Position numbers and translations under genes: made by a program. The notes under the pieces were generated by a model. The model did not search any database and was not told the origin of the DNA. It saw nothing but the letters and a program-made list of their open reading frames with translations. A DNA stretch of 64,000 nucleotides from CAJXVA01 sp963761755 (GTDB lineage Bacteria > Myxococcota_A > Polyangia > Nannocystales > Nannocystaceae), in NCBI GenBank assembly GCA_963761755.1, contig CAVXIC010000006.1:558001-622000 (forward strand), read 5' to 3'. The first letter of the stretch is position 1, and each line of letters opens with the position of its first letter. Positions 1 through 11,090 of this stretch are shown piece after piece.

Positions 1-581
1 TCGATGGCGGCCGGCTCGGCCACGGTGAGTCGGACCACCGAGCCTTCATTGGCCTCGCTGCCGGCGGCGGGAACCTGCTTGAGCACCGTTCCGGCTTCCT
101 TGTCGGACACCTCGGTGCGGGGCTCGGGGACCTCCAAGCCGGCGTCCTCGAGCGTCTCGCGGGCCTCCTCGACCGGCGTGCCCGTCACGTCCGGCAGCGC
201 GACGATGCTGGAGACCTTGGCGACGAACACCCGGATCTCCTTGTTGCTGGAGAGCTCGGCCCCCGGGGAGGGGCGCTGCTGCACGATCGTTCCAGGCTCC
301 GCTTCGGCGACGCTGCGCTCGCCGTCCTCGATGATCACCAGCCCCTTCGCGCGCCAGCGCTCGCGCGCCGAGTCGATCGTCATCCCTTCGAGGTTGGGTG
401 CCGAGAGCTTCTCACCGGTCGAGTTGGGCGCATCGACGCTCGGGCCGGCGGCGGGCGGGCTGCTGGCCGTCGCAGGTGCCGTGCCCAACCCTTGGAGCTT
501 GATGATGTAGGGCGTGAGCAACAGCTGGCTCGCCACCGAGGTGACGAGCGCGATCAAAAACATCTTGAAGTAGTCGTTCAT
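1..581 (-). CDS. PASTA-domain membrane-anchored protein (C-terminus cut by window edge)
   Basis: Reading the minus strand from an ATG at 581-579 gives an open frame of 193 codons that runs off the left edge. Residues about 7-32 form one N-terminal hydrophobic segment (ALVTSVASQLLLTPYII), followed by a Ser/Pro/Ala-rich linker. Two or more PASTA-like repeats follow: the first around residues 60-125 (SAPNLEGMTIDSARERW), the second around 130-190 (LPDVTGTPVEEARETLEDAG). PASTA domains bind peptidoglycan fragments or beta-lactams in kinases and penicillin-binding proteins. No kinase or transpeptidase domain lies before the repeats, so this looks like a stand-alone anchored PASTA protein. Its exact partner is unknown. 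The gene lies 60 bp downstream of clpB on the same strand and could be co-transcribed with it. Confidence 0.85.
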   Translation of the reverse strand, partial: MNDYFKMFLIALVTSVASQLLLTPYIIKLQGLGTAPATASSPPAAGPSVDAPNSTGEKLSAPNLEGMTIDSARERWRAKGLVIIEDGERSVAEAEPGTIVQQRPSPGAELSSNKEIRVFVAKVSSIVALPDVTGTPVEEARETLEDAGLEVPEPRTEVSDKEAGTVLKQVPAAGSEANEGSVVRLTVAEPAAI

Positions 582-641
582 CGACCCGGAGCCGGGCAGG
601 GCGCGCCCGGCTCCGCAGAGTCTACCCCACCGAGCCCGCGG

Positions 642-3284
<2,643 letters not shown>

Positions 3285-3424
3285 CTCACACCTACCTTTT
3301 CTGGGCTCGTCATCACGGCCCGCGCGTAACCTAGGCACGAGCGCGCGCTGGGCAACCCCGCCACGACGGCCCGCGCGCGCGACGTTTGCGTAACCGGTGG
3401 GGGCCGGGCACGGTTGCGGTGTCC

Positions 3425-4609
3425 ATGGGAACGCAACGCTGGCCGTCGATCGCTCTCCTCTTGGGCCTACTCGCCGGCTGCGAGGGAGGCGACGACGCGC
3501 CGAAGAAGGCGCCCGCACGCGAACCAGGCGGCGTCGCGCAACCCGAGGCGGCCTCGCCCGAGGTCGAGCCTGTCGAGGTCGCGCCCCGATCGCCGGGCGT
3601 GCAGGCCGACGGCTCGGTGGTGTCCGCCGTGCACTGGTTCGAGGGGTCACTCGAGGCGGCGCTGGCCAAGGCCAAGGCCGAGGAGAAGCTCGTCTTCGTC
3701 GACGTGGGCGCCTACTGGTGTCCGCCGTGCCAGCAGCTGGAGGAAGAGGTCTTCGTGGTGCCCGAGATCGGGGCAGCGATGGACGCGGGGTACGTGGCCG
3801 TGCGCATCGACGCGGAGAAGGCCGAAGGACCCGAGGTCGTGCGCGAGTATCACGTGCAGGCGTACCCGACCCTGCTGGTGCTCCAGCCCACCGGGGTCGA
3901 GAAGGGCAGGGTGGTGGACTTCCTGCCGGCGGCCGATCTCCTGCGGGCGCTGGAGCGCATCGAGCAGGGCCACAGCGTGCTGGCCGATGTCGTCGAGCAG
4001 CTCGAGACCAAGCCCGACGACATCCCCCTTCGTCAGCAGCTCGGGCATCTGTACGTGCTCGCCGGCGATCGCGAGCAGGCTGCGGCGCAGTTCGAGCAGG
4101 TCATGGAAGCCGATCCATCCGGGGAGATGGGTCTGGCTCCCAAGGTCCTGTACGACCGTGCCGTCTTCATCCAGTTCAAGCTCGACGACGATCCTGCCGG
4201 TGCGATCGCGTCCCTGCGAGCGCTCCAAGAGCGCTTCCCCGACAGCCCGGAGGCCCTCCGCGCGCATCGGCACATCGGCCGCATGCTCAACGGGATGGGA
4301 AAGCCGGACGAAGCCATCGCCGAGCTCGACCGGATGCTGGCGGCCGATCCGAACGACACCAGCTTGGCCAGCAGCTACGGATGGTTCAGCTTTCGGGAGG
4401 CGTGCAAGCCCGAGCGAGGCCTGGAGGTCGTCGAGTCGGCGCTGAAGCGGGAGCCCGAGAACGCCGACCTGCTCTACCTGCAGGCCGAGCTCTCACACTT
4501 GACCGGTGACGACGCGGCCGCGCTGGCCGCGATGCGTGCAGCGAGCGCGGTGGAGCCAGACTCCGCCTTCTTCCGCCGCCAGGTGCGCCGGTTCGGAGGG
4601 ACGAAGTGA
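3425..4609 (+). CDS. Lipoprotein with thioredoxin fold and TPR-like repeats
   Basis: The 394-aa product starts MGTQRWPSIALLLGLLAGC, a lipoprotein signal with the lipidated Cys at residue 19, then a charged Ala/Pro/Glu linker. Around residue 90-110 lies a thioredoxin-type active site, YWCPPCQQLEEE, followed by the conserved cis-Pro region QAYPTLLVL. The C-terminal 200 residues are helical pairs of TPR type (for example GHLYVLAGDREQAAAQFEQV). The protein is likely a periplasmic thiol-disulfide or protein-handling factor anchored in a membrane. Upstream frame extension to 3386 is unlikely because the signal peptide fits the ATG at 3425; a GTG two codons earlier is an alternative start. Its stop overlaps the next gene by four bases (GTGA), so the two are probably translated together. 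Confidence 0.88.
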   Translation: MGTQRWPSIALLLGLLAGCEGGDDAPKKAPAREPGGVAQPEAASPEVEPVEVAPRSPGVQADGSVVSAVHWFEGSLEAALAKAKAEEKLVFVDVGAYWCPPCQQLEEEVFVVPEIGAAMDAGYVAVRIDAEKAEGPEVVREYHVQAYPTLLVLQPTGVEKGRVVDFLPAADLLRALERIEQGHSVLADVVEQLETKPDDIPLRQQLGHLYVLAGDREQAAAQFEQVMEADPSGEMGLAPKVLYDRAVFIQFKLDDDPAGAIASLRALQERFPDSPEALRAHRHIGRMLNGMGKPDEAIAELDRMLAADPNDTSLASSYGWFSFREACKPERGLEVVESALKREPENADLLYLQAELSHLTGDDAAALAAMRAASAVEPDSAFFRRQVRRFGGTK

Positions 4610-5094
4610 GCGCGCTGGTCTCCATGCTTGCGCTGGCCCTGGCGGTTCCACCTCCGGAGTACGACCCGGACTCGGGCGTGCCGCCGGGGGGCTACTGGGC
4701 GCCGGGCGAAGCGCCGGTCATCGAGCCGCCCGACGGGGAGGAGCAGATCCTCATCGGCGCGATCATGCTTCCGCTGGGCGTGCTGGCGACGTCGTCGGCG
4801 TCCGTCATGGTCTGGGCGACCATGCCCGACCACTGTCCGCGCCGGCTGCAGTCGTGGGGGATTGGCGCGAACGCCGACCAGTGCACGGGCCTGTGGATCT
4901 ACAACCTCATCCGCGTCTCGTACGGCGGCGCGGCGGTCATCACGGGGGCGGTCTTCCTGGGCCTGGGACTGCAGCGCCGACAGGCGCACGCGAAGTGGAA
5001 GGCGAGGCGCTTTCAGAGTCTGCACCAGCGCTCGCGGCTGAGCTTGGCCCCCAGCCGGCGCGGGGCGACCCTGGGCTGGACCCTCCACTTCTAG
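4606..5094 (+). CDS. Small membrane protein of unknown function
   Basis: This 162-aa product starts at a GTG that overlaps the stop of the thioredoxin-TPR lipoprotein. It has an N-terminal hydrophobic stretch (LVSMLALALAV, probable signal), a Pro/Gly/Glu-rich segment, and two strong transmembrane segments (about residues 47-70 and 103-125). A basic C-terminal tail ends in the aromatic sequence GWTLHF. Two Cys residues lie between the membrane segments. No family is recognised. The translational coupling suggests it works with the thiol-disulfide lipoprotein, and the paired Cys residues could be a substrate, but that is inference. Confidence 0.72.
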   Translation: MSALVSMLALALAVPPPEYDPDSGVPPGGYWAPGEAPVIEPPDGEEQILIGAIMLPLGVLATSSASVMVWATMPDHCPRRLQSWGIGANADQCTGLWIYNLIRVSYGGAAVITGAVFLGLGLQRRQAHAKWKARRFQSLHQRSRLSLAPSRRGATLGWTLHF

Positions 5095-5173
5095 CCGTCA
5101 CTGGACGTCTGTCGCGGGTCCAGCTCCGGCATGCGTGCCAGCGAGCTGGCCCAGGTCGGATGCGTGTCGACGC

Positions 5174-5202
5174 TGGAACAATCATATAAACAACGGTATG
5201 AT
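5174..5202 (+). promoter_or_regulatory. Candidate sigma-70 type promoter before the VWA lipoprotein
   Basis: An unusually A+T-rich patch sits in the 193-bp spacer. TATGAT at 5197-5202 matches five of six bases of the -10 consensus; TGGAAC at 5174-5179 is a weak -35 with a 17-bp spacer. It would produce a leader of roughly 80 nt before the VWA lipoprotein. Assigned by eye only. Confidence 0.4.
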
Positions 5203-5287
5203 CGCTTACGTGTGAAACTTTCTCGGAAGCGCGCTACCGAGCCGGTGTCTCACGTTGAACAGCGGCAACGCCTGTGGGGGGAAGACC

Positions 5288-6514
5288 TTGAAAACGACCA
5301 TGTTTCATCTGATCCAACGAACCGTGACTTCGGCTGCGCTGTGTCTGGTGGGGGGATGCCCCTCGGCCGACTCCGGGGGCGACTCCGGGGGCACATCCGG
5401 GGGGGGAATCGACTCGTTCGGCACCGGAACCGACGGTAGCTCCGGCGCCGACAGCACCGATCCAGACACCACACAGACCGGCACCGACGCCGGGTCCAGC
5501 AGCTCTGGCGAGCTCAACTGCGGGGAGCAGGAGTTCGTCCTCGAGGCCGTCCCACCCAACGTGGTCCTGGTGCTGGATAAGTCCGGCAGCATGGTTCAGA
5601 ACTCCTGGGACGCCGACAGCGACCCCAAGACGGCCGAGGAGACGCGGTGGCGCAGCCTGCACGACGTCGTGTCCTTCGTCGTAGGGACGTTCGAAGCGGA
5701 GATCAACTTCGGCGCGGTGCTCTTCCCGTCGACGAGCGCGATCGCGGAGCTCGATGCGGGCGCCTGCTTCGTCAACACCACCCCAGAGGTGCCTGTCGCC
5801 GGGCTCAACGCTGCGGAGGTCCTCGATGGGATTCCTCCGGCCAACGCGACGACCTCCACGATCGTTGGGGCGACGCCTGCAACAGCGGGCGTGCAGACCG
5901 CGCTCGACCACCTCAAGACCCTCGACGAGAGCATCGACCGGTTCATCATTCTCATCACGGACGGGGCGGCGAACTGCGGCGCGGAGGCAGACACTTCGAT
6001 GTGCCCTGGGATCAGCTGCGGCCTGATGGTCGACTATGACCTGAACCTGCCGCTGGTCGTCGGCGACGCGTTTGCGACGGACGCCATTCCGACCTTCGTC
6101 ATCGGGATCGACATCCTCGACGAGGAGGTCAGTGAGCCTGGCCAGGTGGCGGTGAACACGTTCACGGAGCTGAACGCCGTCGCCGAAGCCGGTGGCCGTG
6201 CGCGCGACGGCTCGGAGAAGTTCTTCAACGCCACCAACGAGCTCGAGCTCCAGGATGCCCTGGCCGAGATCGCGGGGCAGGTCGTCTCCTGCACGATTCC
6301 ATTGAGCGAGGAGCCGACCGATCCCGACTTCGTCGAGGTCGAGATTGGCGGCATGGCCTTCGAGAGGGTCGGGGACTGCGAGAGCGAGGACGGCTGGGTC
6401 TACGTGAACCCAAAGGGCCCCTACGACGCGATTCAGCTGTGCAACGCGGCGTGTGACGCTCTGGCCGAGAGTGGTGAGCTCGACGCCACGTTCGGGTGCC
6501 CGCCGCCGGGCTGA
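5288..6514 (+). CDS. VWA-domain lipoprotein
   Basis: The 408-aa secreted lipoprotein has the signal TVTSAALCLVGGC, a Gly/Ser/Thr/Asp-rich linker of about 60 residues, then a von Willebrand A domain. The MIDAS motif DKSGSM lies near residue 105, with the downstream ITDGAANCG loop. Several Cys residues suggest disulfide bonds. VWA domains bind ligands through a metal ion, and such lipoproteins are common on myxobacterial surfaces. The start is uncertain: TTG at 5288 follows GGGGGGAAG at good spacing and supplies a Lys in the n-region (MKTTM), while ATG at 5300 is the alternative. An in-frame TTG at 5255 seems too far upstream. Confidence 0.85.
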   Translation: MKTTMFHLIQRTVTSAALCLVGGCPSADSGGDSGGTSGGGIDSFGTGTDGSSGADSTDPDTTQTGTDAGSSSSGELNCGEQEFVLEAVPPNVVLVLDKSGSMVQNSWDADSDPKTAEETRWRSLHDVVSFVVGTFEAEINFGAVLFPSTSAIAELDAGACFVNTTPEVPVAGLNAAEVLDGIPPANATTSTIVGATPATAGVQTALDHLKTLDESIDRFIILITDGAANCGAEADTSMCPGISCGLMVDYDLNLPLVVGDAFATDAIPTFVIGIDILDEEVSEPGQVAVNTFTELNAVAEAGGRARDGSEKFFNATNELELQDALAEIAGQVVSCTIPLSEEPTDPDFVEVEIGGMAFERVGDCESEDGWVYVNPKGPYDAIQLCNAACDALAESGELDATFGCPPPG

Positions 6515-6608
6515 ACGAAGAAGGAGATCTGCCGCGCCCGCGGGCGGTGACGGTTCGGAAGGACTGTCGCCGTCGGCGGGTTTCGCGTTAGGCTCGCGCG
6601 CGCTTCGT

Positions 6609-7970
6609 ATGGCTCCTGCACGCAAGAAGAAGACCGCGGCGAAGAAGACGTCGATGAAGAAGAAGCCGGCTGCTGCGGCGAAGAAGAAGACCGCGGCGAA
6701 GAAACCGGCGGTGGCAAAGAAGAAGCCGGCTGCGGCGAAGAAGCCGGCTGCGGCGAAGAAGCCGGCTGCGGCGAAGAAGCCGGCTGCGGCGAAGAAGCCG
6801 GCTGCGGCGAAGAAACCGGCTGCGGCGAAGAAGCCGGCTGCGGCGAAGAAACCGGCTGCGGCAAAGAAGAAGACCGCAGCGAAGACTCCGGCTGCGGCGA
6901 AGAAAGAGCCCGCGGCGAAGAAACCGGCTGCGGCGAAGAAACCGGCGGCCGCAAAGAAGAAGACCGCAGCGAAGAAACCGGCTGCGGCGAAGAAACCTTC
7001 TGCGGCGAAGAAACCGGCCGCGGCGAAGACAGAGCCCGCGGCGAAGAAGCCGGCGGCCGCGACGAAGAAGAGCGCAGCGAAGAAACCGGCTGCGGCGAAG
7101 AAGAAGCCGGCCGCGTCGAAGAAGCCGGCCGCGTCGAAGAAGAAGCCGGCCGCGTCGAAGAAGCCGGCCGCGGCGAAGAAGCCGGCCGCGGCGAAGAAGC
7201 CGGCCGCGTCGAAGAAGAAGCCGGCCGCGGCGAAGAAGAAGCCCGCGCGGAGCGGCAAGGCAGCCTCCGCGGCACCGGCCAACACCGCCTTCGGCGCGTT
7301 CGGGCCTCAGCTGATCGAGTTCCTGACGGAGCTGGGCATGAACAACGACAAGGCCTGGTTCGACGAGAACAAGGCTCGGTACGAGGCTGTCGTTCGCGAG
7401 CCAGCTCGGGCCTTCATCCGGGCCATGGGCGAGCGACTCGAGGGGATCTCCAAACACTTCATTGCAAGCGACAAGAAGGTGGGAGGTTCACTCATGCGGG
7501 TCTATCGGGACGTGCGGTTTGCCAAGGACAAGACCCCGTACAAGACCAACGTGGGCATCCACTTCCGGCACGAGATCGGCAAGGATGCGCACGCGCCCGG
7601 CTTCTACCTGCACATCTCGCCCGCCTCCCACTTCATCGGCGTGGGGATGTGGCGGCCGGAGTCTTCTGCGCTCGCGGCGATTCGGGAACGCATCGTCGAA
7701 CACCCCGAGGCGTGGGTGGCCGCGAGCCAGGACGCTGCCTTCGCCGAACGCTTCGACTTCGGCGGCGAGAGCCTCAAGCGGGTGCCCAAGGGGTTCGACG
7801 CCGAGCATCCCCATATCGAGGACCTCAAGCGCAAGGACCACATCGCCGTTGCGAACTTCGACGACGAGCAGGTGCTCGGCGAGGGTCTGGTCGAGCTGGT
7901 CGCGGAGTCGTTCGAACGCGCGGCGCCCTACATGGCGTTCCAGTGCGCGGCGCTGGGCATTCCGTTCTAG
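6609..7970 (+). CDS. Histone H1-like Lys/Ala/Pro repeat tail fused to a DUF2461 domain
   Basis: The 453-aa product has two parts. Residues 1 to about 220 consist of Lys, Ala and Pro with few other residues, built from the six-residue unit AAKKPA with variants (AKKKTAAKK, ASKKKPAA), like the C-terminal tail of histone H1 or the tails of bacterial AlgP/HctB-type DNA binders. Residues about 225-453 are a complete DUF2461 (TIGR02453) domain, recognisable by KAWFDENKARYE, MRVYRDVRFAKDKTPYKTN and GFYLHISP. The function of DUF2461 is unknown; it normally stands alone at about 220 residues. The basic tail probably binds DNA or another polyanion. The ATG at 6609 begins MAPARKKK; the frame is open for 52 codons upstream, but that stretch overlaps the previous gene. 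Confidence 0.9.
   Translation: MAPARKKKTAAKKTSMKKKPAAAAKKKTAAKKPAVAKKKPAAAKKPAAAKKPAAAKKPAAAKKPAAAKKPAAAKKPAAAKKPAAAKKKTAAKTPAAAKKEPAAKKPAAAKKPAAAKKKTAAKKPAAAKKPSAAKKPAAAKTEPAAKKPAAATKKSAAKKPAAAKKKPAASKKPAASKKKPAASKKPAAAKKPAAAKKPAASKKKPAAAKKKPARSGKAASAAPANTAFGAFGPQLIEFLTELGMNNDKAWFDENKARYEAVVREPARAFIRAMGERLEGISKHFIASDKKVGGSLMRVYRDVRFAKDKTPYKTNVGIHFRHEIGKDAHAPGFYLHISPASHFIGVGMWRPESSALAAIRERIVEHPEAWVAASQDAAFAERFDFGGESLKRVPKGFDAEHPHIEDLKRKDHIAVANFDDEQVLGEGLVELVAESFERAAPYMAFQCAALGIPF
6650..7250 (+). repeat. 18-bp imperfect tandem repeat encoding AAKKPA units
   Basis: About 600 bp of imperfect repetition of GCGGCGAAGAAGCCGGCT with synonymous and codon-size variants. The longest near-identical run is at 6727-6860. 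The repeat stays in frame throughout, so length changes by recombination would alter only the tail length of the protein. Confidence 0.9.
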
Positions 7971-8025
7971 GCGCGCACCTGCTCGAACCAACGTGCTCGA
8001 CCAACGAGCCAACGAACCAACCGAG

Positions 8026-8055
8026 AGAAGGCGACGCCCGAGGGCGCCGCCTTCT
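8026..8055. terminator. Hairpin between convergent genes (bidirectional terminator)
   Basis: GAAGGCGACGCCC (8027-8039) pairs with GGGCGCCGCCTTC (8042-8054) with one mismatch and an additional closing A-T pair. The structure lies in the 106-bp gap between two converging genes and is flanked by short A-rich and T-rich ends, so it can serve both strands. Confidence 0.75.
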
Positions 8056-8076
8056 TCGTATCGGCGATCCGAGACC

Positions 8077-10590
8077 CTACTCGAGGGTGATGAACAAGCA
8101 CCACTCGTTGAGCGTGCCCGTGTCTCCGCCTGCGTCGTCGGTGATGGACAGGGTCCACTCGCCGTTCGAAGCGCTCCCGTCGTAGACGCTCAGCGGTTGC
8201 TCGGGGATGAGGTTGCCCTCGATACCCACCGGGGCAATGCATGCGGCCGCGGCGAGGAAGTCTCCCTCGTCGTTGTACGTGGCGAACACGTCGTCGTTGC
8301 CGCCGCAGTCATCGAAGCTCAGGTTGTTCTGAAGGGCGAGGTCGTCGGCGATCAGGGTCATCTCGAGGTCGCCGTCGAAGGTGTGGGTGATGTCCAAGAA
8401 CACGTCCACGTCGGCGATCGTGCCGACGTCGGGGATGGTGATGGTGTCCGTCGTGGTCGGGAAGGCGCTGTCGATCGCCGCCGCCGGGCTCGAGCACACC
8501 ACCACGAGGTCGTCGGAGCACTCCGCGGTGTCGTAGTTGCAGTCCGAACCGCAGCCCATCGGACCCCCGGCGAAGCCGTCTCCCATACACGTCGCGCCAC
8601 CGAGTTCCCCGAGGTCGCACTCTTCCCCTGCATCGAGCTCGCCGTTGCCGCAGTCATCGCCGCAGGCACTGGTATCGAACTGACACGTCGCATCGCAGCT
8701 GAGCGTGCCGCCGCCCAGGCCCTGCGAGAAGCACGTCTCTTGGATGAGGCCGTCTTCGCACTCCTCACCGAGCTCGATGAAGTCGTTGCCGCACTGGGGC
8801 AGGGTCACGTTCAAGACGTAGTCGCCGCCGCCACCGAAGCGGCCGTCGACGATCATCGTGATCTGTTCGTCGGCTTCGAGCGGCACGAACAGCAGCGAGT
8901 CCAAGCCGTCGCCATCGTCGTCATCGCACTCGATCTGGGTGCCGGCGCAGGCTGCGCCGGCGAAGTAGTACAGGACGGTGTCGAAGTCCGAGCCGTTGGT
9001 GTCGAAGATGTAGGTGCCGGCCACCGGAGCCGTGAAGGTGTAGGCAACGTCGTTGGACGCGCCCGGGCCGCAGCTGCCCGAGCTGGCGTTGGTCTCGAAG
9101 AGCGTGTTGCCCACCACCGTGATCGGCAGATCTTGACCGAGGTCGAAGTCGGGGCACTCATCGAAGGCGATGTTGACGTCGAAATCGCCGGACTGCCCGT
9201 TGGCTCCATCGACGACGAAGAAGATCTCGTCGTTTTCCGCGAGCGTCACGTTGAGCCGAGATGTCGCATCGACCCCCGCGTCGTTGTTGCACGCGAGGTC
9301 CGGACCACCGCACGAATCGATCGTGTAGAGCACCGTGTCGAACGCGGACCCGAGGGTGTCGATCGTGTAGACGCCGGCCTCCGGAGCGGTGAAGGAGAAG
9401 GAGGTGCCTGGGGCTCCGGCGCCGCCGCAGCTGCCGGTGCTGGCGTCGAGCTCGCCTGCGGTGGAGCCCGAGAAGGACACGGGCAACGTGTTGTCCAGGA
9501 CGAAGTCCGGGCATTCGTCGCGCTCGACGGTGACCGTGTAGTTGCCCTCTTCGAGGTTGGCACCGTCGACGACGACGTTGACCTCTTGGTCTGCGGTCAT
9601 CAACAAGTTGAGGTGCGAGGTCTCCGTGGCCAGCACGTCGTCACTGCAGCCGAGTTCATCTCCGCCGCACCCATCGAGCACGTACAAAAGTGTGTCGAAG
9701 TCGGAGCCGGCGGTGTCGAAGGTGTAGACGCCGTCCTGCGGCGCGGTGAAGGTGAGCTGGTCGTCGTTGGCCGTGTTGCCGCCGCAGCTGGAGAACACGG
9801 TGTTGTCCGCACCCACGGTCGTACCGGTTGCCACGGCGGGGACGGTGTTGCCGAGATCTCCATCGGGGCACGCGCCGGCGAAGAAGGTGACCTCCAGGTC
9901 GATGGTGCCGCCGGCGAGGGAGAAGCCATCGAGGACGACGGTCACGTCCTGGCCCTCGGTCAGGGCGACGCTGACCTCGGCTGCGGTCGTCCCGCCGTCG
10001 ATGTCCTCGTTGCACGCGAGCTCGGGACCGCCGCAGGTTCCGTCGTAGACGGCGACGAGCGGGTCGACCACGCCGTTGGGGCTGGTCGCCGTGAAGTAGT
10101 ACGTCCCGTCGGCGGGCGCGATCAGCGTGTACGACACGTCGGGGGCTCCGCCACCGCCGCAGGAGTTCGTGAACTCGCTGTCTTGTCCGGCCGTGCTGGT
10201 GCTCAAGACGTCGGGCGCCATCAGCTGTCCGTAGGGGCACTCCATCATCTCCATCGTGCCGGTGGTCGACGATGAGGACGAGGACGAGGACGCGTCACCT
10301 GTGGAGCTGCTCGTTCCCGCGTCCGTCGTGCTGCTCTCGGCTCCGGGACCCGTCGTCGAGGTGAGATCTCCGGTGGTCGATGAGTCGGCCGCCTCGGTCG
10401 TGTTGTCCGCAGACCCGGTGGTGCTCGACGTCCCGGCGGTGCTCGGGTTCGTCGTGGCCGTGGTCGAGCCGTCGTCGGACGTGGAGCCGGCGTCGGTCGT
10501 CGCGACGGCGTCGTCGCCACAGGCGGTGGCCAGGGCCAGCGCGCAGAGCAAGCACAGACGCACGGAGCGGTCCGTGAGGGTCATTTTCAT
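8077..10590 (-). CDS. Large lipoprotein with four PPC-like repeats, Cys-rich repeats and a C-terminal P domain
   Basis: The 837-aa product starts MKMTLTDRSVRLC and has a lipobox ending at C24 (LATAC), then about 100 residues of Ser/Thr-rich linker. Four beta-rich repeats resembling bacterial pre-peptidase C-terminal (PPC) domains follow, each with a core like FTAPEAGVYTIDTLGS, FDTVLYTIDSCGG and a closing VVDG. Residues about 560-660 hold a DUF4215-type Cys-rich unit (CGNGELDAGEECDLGE). The last 150 residues form a proprotein convertase P domain (THTFDGDLEMTLIADD, GEWTLSITDDAGGDTGTL). P domains usually stabilise subtilases, but no protease domain is present here, so this is probably a surface adhesin or binding protein. 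The open frame extends 61 codons beyond the chosen ATG without a signal peptide. Confidence 0.9.
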   Translation of the reverse strand: MKMTLTDRSVRLCLLCALALATACGDDAVATTDAGSTSDDGSTTATTNPSTAGTSSTTGSADNTTEAADSSTTGDLTSTTGPGAESSTTDAGTSSSTGDASSSSSSSSTTGTMEMMECPYGQLMAPDVLSTSTAGQDSEFTNSCGGGGAPDVSYTLIAPADGTYYFTATSPNGVVDPLVAVYDGTCGGPELACNEDIDGGTTAAEVSVALTEGQDVTVVLDGFSLAGGTIDLEVTFFAGACPDGDLGNTVPAVATGTTVGADNTVFSSCGGNTANDDQLTFTAPQDGVYTFDTAGSDFDTLLYVLDGCGGDELGCSDDVLATETSHLNLLMTADQEVNVVVDGANLEEGNYTVTVERDECPDFVLDNTLPVSFSGSTAGELDASTGSCGGAGAPGTSFSFTAPEAGVYTIDTLGSAFDTVLYTIDSCGGPDLACNNDAGVDATSRLNVTLAENDEIFFVVDGANGQSGDFDVNIAFDECPDFDLGQDLPITVVGNTLFETNASSGSCGPGASNDVAYTFTAPVAGTYIFDTNGSDFDTVLYYFAGAACAGTQIECDDDDGDGLDSLLFVPLEADEQITMIVDGRFGGGGDYVLNVTLPQCGNDFIELGEECEDGLIQETCFSQGLGGGTLSCDATCQFDTSACGDDCGNGELDAGEECDLGELGGATCMGDGFAGGPMGCGSDCNYDTAECSDDLVVVCSSPAAAIDSAFPTTTDTITIPDVGTIADVDVFLDITHTFDGDLEMTLIADDLALQNNLSFDDCGGNDDVFATYNDEGDFLAAAACIAPVGIEGNLIPEQPLSVYDGSASNGEWTLSITDDAGGDTGTLNEWCLFITLE

Positions 10591-11090
10591 GTCGTAGGGC
10601 ATGGGAAATCCGAAGACGGTCTGGGTCCCCTGCGCCAGGTCCACGGGTCGAACGCCAATGGCTGCGCAGTCCTCGAACGATACGCGAACCGCCGCCGCGG
10701 ATGAACGGGGCCAGGCGTGAGATAGAGCCCTGCGCGCAGCGTGGACCGCGGAACGGGCCGCCCCCCCGGTCATGGCGGTCTCGCCGCGCGATCAGCCGGC
10801 CGGACGCCCGATGGGGGAAAGATGGCTTCGCGCGGCGCTCTGCCTCGAATGCGCTCGATCGCGACCCCTGGCGCCGAGGTCGTGAGATTTGCTGTTCGAT
10901 CTTTCGTTGTCATCCGCGATCGGCGCGGCGTACCATGCAAGACGACCGCGGGGGGACGTGGCGGGCACCTCGGTGTTCCAAGATGCCGACGGACGATGGA
11001 CACGGGCGGGGACAGCACTCGCCGATGCGCGGCTTGCCGACGACCGGACTCGATTCCGACCGATCACAACGATCAAAAGGGTACGCAACA
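10591..11090. other. Intergenic divergent promoter region, no gene seen
   Basis: This 500-bp gap separates two divergently transcribed lipoprotein genes and must carry promoters in both directions. Short open frames on both strands here have Arg/Pro-rich composition, no ribosome site and no recognisable domain. No clear sigma-70 or sigma-54 promoter stood out. Confidence 0.6.

Noticed and set aside
3285..3424. Heat-shock promoter for clpB (TTGCCC with TAGGTT, 16-bp spacer)
   Set aside because: Only about half of the -10 bases match and no CIRCE or sigma-32 pattern is present.
6650..7250. CRISPR-like array
   Set aside because: The repeats have no spacers and encode an in-frame protein tail.
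5234..7285. 683-residue minus-strand frame full of FFAAAGFFAA repeats
   Set aside because: It is the antisense shadow of the Lys/Ala/Pro tail and the VWA lipoprotein; no start site or domain.
7462..10275. 937-residue plus-strand frame
   Set aside because: Runs antisense to the PPC lipoprotein and across the terminator, with no domain; G+C-rich codon bias leaves opposite frames open.
10591..11090. A sigma-54 promoter or small gene in the divergent gap
   Set aside because: GG/GC spacing did not fit and the small frames lack any supporting feature.
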